Made by a program: the position numbers and the translations under genes. From positions 260,841 to 324,840 of the forward strand of contig CBDFMS010000019.1 in assembly GCA_965249735.1 (NCBI GenBank): a DNA stretch of 64,000 nucleotides, read 5' to 3'. This stretch comes from JANQSS01 sp965249735. Its GTDB lineage: Bacteria > Bacteroidota > Bacteroidia > Chitinophagales > Saprospiraceae. Below, one piece after another: positions 17,689 to 25,652 of this stretch (positions are counted from its first letter, which is position 1; each line of letters starts with the position of its first letter). The notes under the pieces are model-generated. The model did not search any database. It was given only the letters and a program-made list of their open reading frames with translations, and had not been told where the DNA came from.

Positions 17689-19119
17689 CTAAGGTTTAAT
17701 CGAAATTTTCGAACAAGTTTGATCAGTAGAAACTTTGGTTTCTGTAAAATGAGTACCTCTACCAGGCTCATCATACACTTTATTGGCTGCGATTAATTTT
17801 GTCAAAAAGTTATCGATTTTGGATATAATGTCTGAAGTAATACCATTAAGTTTAGTGTCCCAGTCACTTTGTGCATTTTGCTGAGAATTGCCAGATCCGG
17901 TTAGCCCCAAGATTAAATCATGGGCAGGTTTTATCTCTGAGGTTGTTAATGATTTTATATCGGCCCAATGCTCATTTTCATGGGTTATAACTGTTGCGTG
18001 CAGATTTGGAAATCCTCTCATTTCAACGGAAATGGACTTAACATTTCTACATTGACTACTAAAGTTTCCTGGAACAGGTAGTGGTGGGGCAACACCTGTC
18101 CAAACATTATTATTAGGTTGTGTGATTGTTTCCATTATAGCAGAAGTGGTTACGTTTATGTCATTCGTGTTCGCTTTCGCTGTAAAAGTTGAACCGTTTT
18201 TAGTAAAAGTTAGTTTCGTAGGAATTAATGTCTTTCCAATAAGTTGCCTTGCTCCCGTCATACTACCATCCGGAAGGGCAGCACCATTAAAAGATGCGTA
18301 TGTTTTGCCCAACTTTTTACCTCCTAAAACAAGCAAGAGTGGATCTTTTTCAACAGGAGTTGGAGTTTTATAACTGATTTTCCTTTGAATTTTATCGGAT
18401 CTTTGCTGCACCACATGGGTCAACTCATGCGCCAACAATTTCTTCCCTTCCACAGATCCAGGACTATAGGCTCCTCTATTAAAATATATATCTGAACCTA
18501 TCGTAAAAGCCCTTGCATTAATTTCCTGATTCATTTTTGCAGACTGGCTATCAACATGTATTCTGACTCCGCTAAAATCATTTCCAAATCGTGGTTCCAT
18601 AAAAGACCGAGTACTCGTATCCATCACCTGTCCACCTCCCCGGGTATTTTGGATTTGATTGATTAAAGCCGGCGAAGCCATATTAGTTAAATTACCCCGT
18701 GGTTTGGTTTGGAGCATCTCTTCCTCTTCTTCGCAATTAGCACACGTCCTCTGTACTGATATCATGGGAGTTCGCTGAATCGCATCCTCCTTTCCACATT
18801 TTTCACATTTGCGCTGTATAGTTTTAGCAGGCATACGCATTACCTGTTCCGCTACACGTTCAGCTTCTTGTTCATACCTATCCCGTGGTGTATTGATTCT
18901 CAGTTTGGTTTGGATTCGGATTGGGCCAGAAGGCAGGATGGAGATATTGCAAAAGTCGGGCAAACCAGAATAATCTGATGATAGTTCTTCATTAACCCTA
19001 TCTAAACTGTTTTGATTATTAAATATTGAATTGGAATTATTGAATACTTCAAGCCTATGCTCATTTTGGGTAAGAGCACGATTTGGAAAGGAAGAATTGC
19101 TTTTGCAAGTTTGCTTCAA
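17689..19119 (-). CDS. eCIS-associated DUF4157 protein with second HExxH domain
   Basis: This 476-residue protein is the last of the locus. The N-terminus holds the shared element SILPSGPIRIQTKLRINTP and RYEQEAERVAEQVM. Two CxxC pairs follow (C105/C108 and C126/C129), then the DUF4157 (eCIS core) domain, about 165-240, ending in LLAHELTHVVQQ with HELTH at 231-235. DUF4157 is a zincin-like domain found next to many eCIS loci, proposed to mark cargo or processing proteins. The C-terminal part (about 260-476) is different from its paralogues and contains a second zinc-binding-like motif, THENEHW (H380-E-x-x-H384), suggesting a metallopeptidase effector resembling DUF922-type domains. No signal peptide is present, consistent with loading inside a particle. 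Confidence 0.8.
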   Translation of the reverse strand: MKQTCKSNSSFPNRALTQNEHRLEVFNNSNSIFNNQNSLDRVNEELSSDYSGLPDFCNISILPSGPIRIQTKLRINTPRDRYEQEAERVAEQVMRMPAKTIQRKCEKCGKEDAIQRTPMISVQRTCANCEEEEEMLQTKPRGNLTNMASPALINQIQNTRGGGQVMDTSTRSFMEPRFGNDFSGVRIHVDSQSAKMNQEINARAFTIGSDIYFNRGAYSPGSVEGKKLLAHELTHVVQQRSDKIQRKISYKTPTPVEKDPLLLVLGGKKLGKTYASFNGAALPDGSMTGARQLIGKTLIPTKLTFTKNGSTFTAKANTNDINVTTSAIMETITQPNNNVWTGVAPPLPVPGNFSSQCRNVKSISVEMRGFPNLHATVITHENEHWADIKSLTTSEIKPAHDLILGLTGSGNSQQNAQSDWDTKLNGITSDIISKIDNFLTKLIAANKVYDEPGRGTHFTETKVSTDQTCSKISIKP

Positions 19120-19145
19120 AGGCGAATTAATAATTTGAGGTCTTA

Positions 19146-21185
19146 TTATAATAGCTTTAATGGAAGTTTCTTTTCAGCTTGTTTTAACACTTCTGGAGGA
19201 CAAGGTTCTTTTCCTGGGGGAGTTATGAATTCTATGGGGATGTTTTTCGTTCCTAATTTGCCAAATGTAATTTCAACGCGTCTAAGCAAAGGATAAATAA
19301 ACTTGGATTTTTCTTCTGGTGTCCGGGCTTTTAGAAGCCCTATTTTTTCTTTCTCAGGTAAGACCTCCAAATGTTGTTGTTCTTCTTTACTTTCTTCAAA
19401 ACTTCCAATTGCATGTTTAGCTAGTTCTTTTCCTCTTAGTTCTATGCCTTTTTCATCCTTGAGCAAATCACCCTTTTCATCCGAAGAATGCAATTCTCCA
19501 ACGCCAAGCTGTTTAACATTTTTCAAAACATTGGAATCGCATTTTACAAGCTGTATTTTGAACGGGCTACAAATGTTACCAATACGTATTCGTGCAGCTT
19601 CTGCCCGCTTCTCTGCTAATTCTTTGTTACCTTCAAAACCTGGAGATGGATCTGCGGTTCCTTCTGGAGAAGTAAACCCTACAATTTTTTTAGCCTGATA
19701 GTCCAATCCCAATAATCTTTTGATTTCCAAAATGGATTTCTCACTGTGTATCTCATCGATATTTGCAGAGTTGTAGTCGAAGTAGAGGAATCTGGTTTCA
19801 TTAGGAATTAACACCCTTAACATTCCGGGTTCTTTTTTGGCTGGAGTTGGGCATTCACAATTCAGATTATTTCCAATTCGGATTTTTTCAGTTTTGCATT
19901 TAACATCCTCGACCTTTCGTTTGCCTAGAGGGACTTTTAGGTCTACTCCAACTTTCAACCCTGTATCCCTGCCAGCTTCAATATTCGGACTAATAGTCGC
20001 TCGACCTAAATCAAGGTCTAAACTTCCCTTTCCACCCTTTATTCCAGTGGAGTCAACCGTAATCTCTCCGTGAGCAGTAATCGAAAAGGCGCCTCCTTTC
20101 TTGATAATTACATCCATGAAAGGAGTTAAATCTATATCCCGAAGTTTTTCTTCAATTTGGTCACGCCCACCTCCTTGCCTAACGGTATCGATAATATCCT
20201 TGGCGACCTTTTCCGCCTGTTGGGGCACATTAGCCCCTATCGTGATATCCCCCAAATTTTTTCCCTTGCACCATTTGATATTCAAAGTGATGTTCTTCCT
20301 GTTAATATCAAACTTTGTGCTCGTTGGGAGAGATTTCTCCAAGATTTTATATTCTCTTTTCGCTTTACAAGTACGTCCTTTATCAGGTATATCAATTTCA
20401 TTAGGAGCCTTTTGAATCAGTTTTTGCTCTCCCTTCTGCTGCACCACATGTGTCAACTCATGCGCCAACAGCCTCTTCCCTTCCACAGCACCCGGATTAT
20501 ACGCTCCCTGATTAAAATAAATATCTCTGCCTACCGTAAACGCTCTGGCATTAATTTCCTGATTCATTTTGGTAGACTGGTTATCGGCATGAATCCTCAC
20601 CCCGCCAAAATCTGACCCAAAACGAGGTTCCATAAAAGATCTGGTATTGGTATCCATCGCCTGTCCACCTCCACGGGTATTTTGAATTTGATTCATTAAA
20701 CCAGAAGAAGCCACATTAGTTGAGTTACCACGTGATTTAGTTTGGAGCATCTCCTCTTCTTCCTCACACTTTGCACATTTTCTCTGTAGTGATATCAAAG
20801 GAGTCCGTTGAATCTCTTCTTCCTTTATGCATTTTTCACATTTTCGTTGTATGGTTTGTGCAGATATTCGCATCACCTGATCTGCTACACGATCTGCTTC
20901 CTGCTCATACTTATCTCCGGGTGAGTTAATTTTTAATTTGGGTTGCAATTGGAAAGATGGATTAGGCAGAATTGAAATATTACCAAAATTATTCAAACCA
21001 AAACTGTGGCTGGAAGAATCATCGTTACCTCCGTTAGAACTATTTCTCTCATAGAAGAAGATGGATTGCAAACTATGATTATGCTTTAACTTTAGTTCCG
21101 CATCAGTGGAAGATTGATTGACATTGAAATTGTCTTTCGTAGATTCCTGATTAGCGGTTACTTTTTGATTCGCAAATGACGGCAT
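19146..21185 (-). CDS. eCIS-associated DUF4157 protein with OmpA-like C-terminal region
   Basis: This 679-residue protein shares its first ~250 residues with the 476-residue neighbour: SILPNPSFQLQPKLKINSPG, KYEQEADRVADQVM, CEKC and CAKC pairs (about 115-140), and HELTH at 242-246. The DNA of this half is also highly similar, showing a recent duplication. Residues 270-450 are unrecognised (beta-rich, ITAHGEITVDSTGIKGGKG). Residues about 465-540 resemble an OmpA-type domain (RFLYFDYNSANID, then GFTSPEGTAD and LAEKRAEAAR), which normally binds peptidoglycan. An OmpA-like module on a DUF4157 protein could target a wall or dock the particle. It lies 26 bp upstream of the next gene, in the same operon. 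Confidence 0.78.
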   Translation of the reverse strand: MPSFANQKVTANQESTKDNFNVNQSSTDAELKLKHNHSLQSIFFYERNSSNGGNDDSSSHSFGLNNFGNISILPNPSFQLQPKLKINSPGDKYEQEADRVADQVMRISAQTIQRKCEKCIKEEEIQRTPLISLQRKCAKCEEEEEMLQTKSRGNSTNVASSGLMNQIQNTRGGGQAMDTNTRSFMEPRFGSDFGGVRIHADNQSTKMNQEINARAFTVGRDIYFNQGAYNPGAVEGKRLLAHELTHVVQQKGEQKLIQKAPNEIDIPDKGRTCKAKREYKILEKSLPTSTKFDINRKNITLNIKWCKGKNLGDITIGANVPQQAEKVAKDIIDTVRQGGGRDQIEEKLRDIDLTPFMDVIIKKGGAFSITAHGEITVDSTGIKGGKGSLDLDLGRATISPNIEAGRDTGLKVGVDLKVPLGKRKVEDVKCKTEKIRIGNNLNCECPTPAKKEPGMLRVLIPNETRFLYFDYNSANIDEIHSEKSILEIKRLLGLDYQAKKIVGFTSPEGTADPSPGFEGNKELAEKRAEAARIRIGNICSPFKIQLVKCDSNVLKNVKQLGVGELHSSDEKGDLLKDEKGIELRGKELAKHAIGSFEESKEEQQHLEVLPEKEKIGLLKARTPEEKSKFIYPLLRRVEITFGKLGTKNIPIEFITPPGKEPCPPEVLKQAEKKLPLKLL

Positions 21186-21217
21186 AAAGAAAATAGTATC
21201 ATGTTATAATTAATATA

Positions 21218-21703
21218 TTATTTCTTCTTAGTAGAAGGCGTTCGTTTAACAGGCGTTTTTTTGGTGATAGTTTTCTTAGCAGATGTCCTTTTAGGAGGTG
21301 CTTTTTTTACAGCTGGTTTTTGAGCAACTGGTTTCTTAGTTTGTCTTTTTTTCGCAGCAGCTTTTCTAGCCTGTGTTTTCCTGGTAGGTGTTTTTGCTAC
21401 AACAGGTCCATCAGGAACAGCTTGAATAACTGGTGTGCTTTCAATATTTTTTACCAGATCCTCAAATTTCTTAATATCAACATTGTATTGAGCCTGGGCT
21501 GCTGTTTTTGCTTTTTTAAGCGCTTCAATTTTAGAATTGTATCTGAGTACCGCTTCGCTTTTGGCGTCTTCTATTCGTGTTTTGAAACGCGTTTTGAATC
21601 TATTTTGAACAACACTTAATCTGTTTACAATCTGTTCGTCAAGTTCCAAATCTGTTTTTAAAAAGTGAACTTGATTCTTTGTTATTTTGAGTTTTTTTGC
21701 CAT
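21218..21703 (-). CDS. Coiled-coil protein with Lys/Ala/Thr-rich histone-like tail
   Basis: This 161-residue protein has residues 1-85 predicted helical and charged (VQNRFKTRFKTRIEDAKSEA). From residue about 100 to the end it is a tail of KKxPxK and TxAKK repeats (KKPVAQKPAVKKAPPKRTSA), like the C-terminal tails of bacterial histone H1-like proteins. It has no signal peptide. It is inside the eCIS operon, 20 bp downstream of the beta-helix gene and 32 bp before a DUF4157 gene. It could bind DNA or RNA, or be an intrinsically disordered cargo or assembly factor. I know no assigned role. Confidence 0.6.
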   Translation of the reverse strand: MAKKLKITKNQVHFLKTDLELDEQIVNRLSVVQNRFKTRFKTRIEDAKSEAVLRYNSKIEALKKAKTAAQAQYNVDIKKFEDLVKNIESTPVIQAVPDGPVVAKTPTRKTQARKAAAKKRQTKKPVAQKPAVKKAPPKRTSAKKTITKKTPVKRTPSTKKK

Positions 21704-21723
21704 GATGAAGTATTTTTTTTGCT

Positions 21724-24700
21724 TTAAGAAAGTTCAAGATTATTTACAAGCATTTGATTTTGCCCGGTTGCTACTACAGGAGCACTTATCATGTTTCCGT
21801 TAACAAGAACGTCGACACCGAATCCGAATGATACGGAAGCACCTGAAGTTCCATTGGCTACAAGATTACCAGAGAATATGCATTGACTAACATATAAAAA
21901 TACAATACAGTTGCTACTAGTAGAATTAAATTGATTGTTGGAAATGACGGCCTTGTGATCAACTGCCACTGCAGTCCCATCAATAATTGAGAAACTACCT
22001 AATGTCAACGTAGGGGAATGAAAACTTTTTACTATGTTATTAATAATTTGAATTTCGGAATTGGTTTGAACCCCTGACTGCGCTACTTGTTTAATAGGAA
22101 CATGAATCACAGACTGATTATTATTTTGACCTGATATTCCATTATTCATAAATTGATTTTCAGAAATAATTATTTCATTAATCTCTTCAGCATATAATGC
22201 ACCTACCTCCAATAAATTATCCGTTGTTTGAACCACCCCGTTGTTACTAACCACATTTCCTGTGATCTGTGTTTGTCGAGTTGCAGTCAATACTATTCCG
22301 GCATATACCCACCAATCCAATTGCTTTCCAATGGATTGGTGACAGTACTGAATGATGTTATTCTTTATTTGCAAATTGTCTACTTGAGATATATCCGCCC
22401 CAACCGCTATTCCATTTAACCCCATCCCAACGATTTCATTCTCTTCAATCACAAGACCATTAACATATGACATGATTTCAATACCATTTCCAACACCCTC
22501 CTTAATCTTGTTATTGACAATATGAATATTATGTGATTTATCTCTTCCTGTTCCTAAATCTGTTGCTATTTGTACTCCTCCTAATGGAGCTAATCCATTT
22601 TCATCGTTTACCTCAGCATGAATTGTATTATTTGAGATGGTGGCTTCATCAGATCTAAGTATGATGCCGATAGAATCAAGAAAAACTCCTCTATTTTCCT
22701 GAATGACATTTATATCATTATCCAGAATTTTACAGTTAGAAATTTGTACATCAATTCCGGTTCTTCTTGTTAAAATTGAATTTCGCTGAATGACCCTTTG
22801 GAAAGAAACGTAATCATCAAATGCCCCATCAAATAGACTGGTTGCTCGTAATATAATTCCTGTTGTTTCACAATTTAGAATCGAATTATCAACAATTGTC
22901 AAATCCATTAGCAGAATCGCAATATTATTGATACTGATACCTATGCTTTTGGCTACAATAATATTCTTATCGATCTGAACATTTAAAGCAACTTGATAAT
23001 TGTCTTCATCAGACCCAACAAATTGAATACCATTAACATCGCATGCAAGTCGGTTATTTGATATTGTTAGACCCACGAGATTTTCTTTAGTGCAAGCAAT
23101 GCCACTTCCTTTAGAAATAATAATGTTGTTCTCAATGGTGACTCCTTCCAGATTGCCTGTTACTATTCCAAGAAGCTCTACAACGATAGTATTATTATCA
23201 ATAGTAAATTCCATAGCGTTCTCTGAAACAACTGCTGTATTGCCTAATAAGATATTGTCGATTACATTGGCGTCCACGACAAATCCAGAAAGTTCGACTA
23301 AAGGCTTTAATGTTCGAATGACAATTTCATTTGTAGCATATGCATATGTTTTGGCTTCGTTACCTTTAGTTTTCATTTCATAATACAGATCATTAGCTGC
23401 TTGTGGATTTCGTTTACTTAAAGATTCAAACTCTTTGCCTTCATTTCTAGAATTTTTGGCCTCTTCAATTTCTTCTTCTTCAAATAGATTTATTTCTTCG
23501 GCAGCCTTGAAAAGTGATTCTGGGAAGAAAGATTTAGAAAGGGTCTCTTTATTCAAGCCCATTATCAAATTATCAACTAAATCTAATCCAATTATACCCA
23601 CCTCACTATCTTCCACTAAGCCGCTATCCAGTACAAAAATGATATTCTCCTTCATTCTCGCATTGAGATGTATACCCAGATCCTGTTCTTTGATACCGTC
23701 ATACCTTATTCCTATGGTTCCCAGGATTATATTATTATCAATAGAGGTATTGACCGTTAATCCTTGACAGGTAACAATTCCCGCTAAATCACCACTTCCT
23801 GCACCTACCAGTGTGCAATTGTAAATATTGAAAAATAAACAATTTTCTACTTCTACTACCCTATCACCTGCTTTTGAAAAACACCACAAATCATGGATCA
23901 TTATGTCCCAGGAATCTTTTATTCTAAATATGATTCCTAAATCTGGTTTGTCGCTGTTATTAATAATTATGGGTGTCCCTTCACATCCTCTTATCGTAAT
24001 ATCTTTTCCCTCTACCTCAATCGGTTTATCTATTTCATAAACTCCAGGCTTAATACAAACTTCACCTGGTCCTCCATTCAAAGAATTAATAGCCAGTTGA
24101 ATATCCTGAAACTCTTCGTTTTCACCTACTGTCACGGTGCAACATCCTCCGGTATCCGGTAATTCAGTCAAAGGGGGAAATTCGGGTCTACAATCTTCGA
24201 TTTCTACATTACCATCCGGTAAGCCCGTAACGAGTCCAAGTTTACAGTAATGATGCTTTATTCCCAATGGAGCTTCTCGGTCTAATATCTCTATTTCGCC
24301 AGTTAAAGTCCGAGCCGAAAACACCCAATAAGCACCTACATTAAAGTCAGAACCAGAGAACTCAATTTCAATCCCGTCCTCTAACTGAAATCCCGTTCCT
24401 GAAACTATTGCTGTTGTGACGTCAGGTCTTTGATTACTTATATCCCATCTCCTTACTTTGGTAGAACCTTCCCCTATGTGAGCGAAAACATTAGTATCCA
24501 AGGTGAGCCAGGTTCCATCTACTTCCAGTACTTTAACCAATGTTCCGGCTGTACCAGAATTTAGATCTGTTTCATCTCCCGAAACTTCAATCCAATCCTG
24601 TTGCTTTATTTTCAGAATATCGTCTTTACCGTTTTGCTGCAAGTTAATTTTAACAACATTTCCGGGAGCATCTTCAAAAAATTCCTTAATGGCGTAAGCA

Positions 24701-25641
24701 TAAGCTGCATTATTCGATGACCACTTGAAAGTAGCCCCACCTGAAACTTCGTGAATTTCAACTCTATATAAGTGATTTTCAAGGCCTAGAAAACCTCCGC
24801 TTTCTCCAAGTTGACAAGGGTCAATAGGATCCGCGGGAACAACTAATCTAGTCGTCATTCTGCCATTAGGAAGCTTTTTGAGATTATGCCAGTCATCTAT
24901 CTCGTCTTCGCAATTTACGTTTCCAACATCTGTTAATGTCTTTACCTGTGCAATCACTTTAGATCGGGTATCCGTATCTGGACCACCAAGTGCTACTTCT
25001 CTTAACAAACCATCTTCAATCGGTGTGATGTGCCTTTCCCATACATCAAGATATAATAAATCTGTCTGTCCTGAAACAACCTGATAGGCACCCGAACCAG
25101 GAAAGTCTGACTGTTCGGAATATAACACTAGTCTTCTTAAATAAGGATGAAGATCTCCAACGAGCGAGCTAATATCACTGCCAATTCGCAATTCTCCAAA
25201 CGTAACACTTGTTATTTGACCGATAACACCTATTGGATCTTCATCTGTTTTTATCTGAACCCAATGTCCAACTTCTATCTCAATACCATCAATTTTTGTA
25301 TCATCTACGAGAATGTCTTCTGTGCCAGTAATCTCATTTATTGGAAGTTTTGAAGAAGGAGTCGTTTCACATAAAAGGCCACCTGCATAAAATCGGCCTG
25401 TAGCTATTAACAGATCTGCGAATCCGCCACCAGGATGAAGAATTTGATACCCGCTATTATGTATTGGAGCACCGCAATGCCCTATGGTATCAATCGTTCG
25501 GATCTTGCGTTGATGAGAAATGATAGAAATGAGTTCATTCCAATCTGAATCCAGTTGTACACGGCCTTGTTGTTTGAGTACACCATTGTAGTGCTTTCTC
25601 TTGGCATTTAAACCTGTAAGGCGACTAAAATCTCCCTTCAT
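21724..25641 (-). CDS. Giant DUF6519/right-handed beta-helix protein of the eCIS baseplate
   Basis: This is the largest gene in the window, at 1305 residues. The N-terminus MKGDFSRLTGLNAKRKHYNG and QLDSDWNE is typical of DUF6519, a domain seen beside phage-tail-like baseplate genes. Residues about 500-1290 are a long right-handed parallel beta-helix, with repeated xxNNxIxxxxxGI coils (IENNIIISKGSGIACTKENL, DKNIIVAKSIGISINNI) of pectate-lyase type. No polysaccharide-lyase catalytic set is obvious. Position at the end of the baseplate genes and lack of any other fibre gene make it a good candidate for a spike or fibre-like receptor-binding or baseplate-rim protein. That role is inference. It starts 11 bp after the gpI-like gene. 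Confidence 0.75.
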   Translation of the reverse strand: MKGDFSRLTGLNAKRKHYNGVLKQQGRVQLDSDWNELISIISHQRKIRTIDTIGHCGAPIHNSGYQILHPGGGFADLLIATGRFYAGGLLCETTPSSKLPINEITGTEDILVDDTKIDGIEIEVGHWVQIKTDEDPIGVIGQITSVTFGELRIGSDISSLVGDLHPYLRRLVLYSEQSDFPGSGAYQVVSGQTDLLYLDVWERHITPIEDGLLREVALGGPDTDTRSKVIAQVKTLTDVGNVNCEDEIDDWHNLKKLPNGRMTTRLVVPADPIDPCQLGESGGFLGLENHLYRVEIHEVSGGATFKWSSNNAAYAYAIKEFFEDAPGNVVKINLQQNGKDDILKIKQQDWIEVSGDETDLNSGTAGTLVKVLEVDGTWLTLDTNVFAHIGEGSTKVRRWDISNQRPDVTTAIVSGTGFQLEDGIEIEFSGSDFNVGAYWVFSARTLTGEIEILDREAPLGIKHHYCKLGLVTGLPDGNVEIEDCRPEFPPLTELPDTGGCCTVTVGENEEFQDIQLAINSLNGGPGEVCIKPGVYEIDKPIEVEGKDITIRGCEGTPIIINNSDKPDLGIIFRIKDSWDIMIHDLWCFSKAGDRVVEVENCLFFNIYNCTLVGAGSGDLAGIVTCQGLTVNTSIDNNIILGTIGIRYDGIKEQDLGIHLNARMKENIIFVLDSGLVEDSEVGIIGLDLVDNLIMGLNKETLSKSFFPESLFKAAEEINLFEEEEIEEAKNSRNEGKEFESLSKRNPQAANDLYYEMKTKGNEAKTYAYATNEIVIRTLKPLVELSGFVVDANVIDNILLGNTAVVSENAMEFTIDNNTIVVELLGIVTGNLEGVTIENNIIISKGSGIACTKENLVGLTISNNRLACDVNGIQFVGSDEDNYQVALNVQIDKNIIVAKSIGISINNIAILLMDLTIVDNSILNCETTGIILRATSLFDGAFDDYVSFQRVIQRNSILTRRTGIDVQISNCKILDNDINVIQENRGVFLDSIGIILRSDEATISNNTIHAEVNDENGLAPLGGVQIATDLGTGRDKSHNIHIVNNKIKEGVGNGIEIMSYVNGLVIEENEIVGMGLNGIAVGADISQVDNLQIKNNIIQYCHQSIGKQLDWWVYAGIVLTATRQTQITGNVVSNNGVVQTTDNLLEVGALYAEEINEIIISENQFMNNGISGQNNNQSVIHVPIKQVAQSGVQTNSEIQIINNIVKSFHSPTLTLGSFSIIDGTAVAVDHKAVISNNQFNSTSSNCIVFLYVSQCIFSGNLVANGTSGASVSFGFGVDVLVNGNMISAPVVATGQNQMLVNNLELS

Positions 25642-25652
25642 AATAATTGATT

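Noticed and set aside
22228..25353. Plus-strand open frames across the beta-helix gene
   Set aside because: They are antisense shadows without domains; the minus-strand frame is 1305 codons with strong family features.
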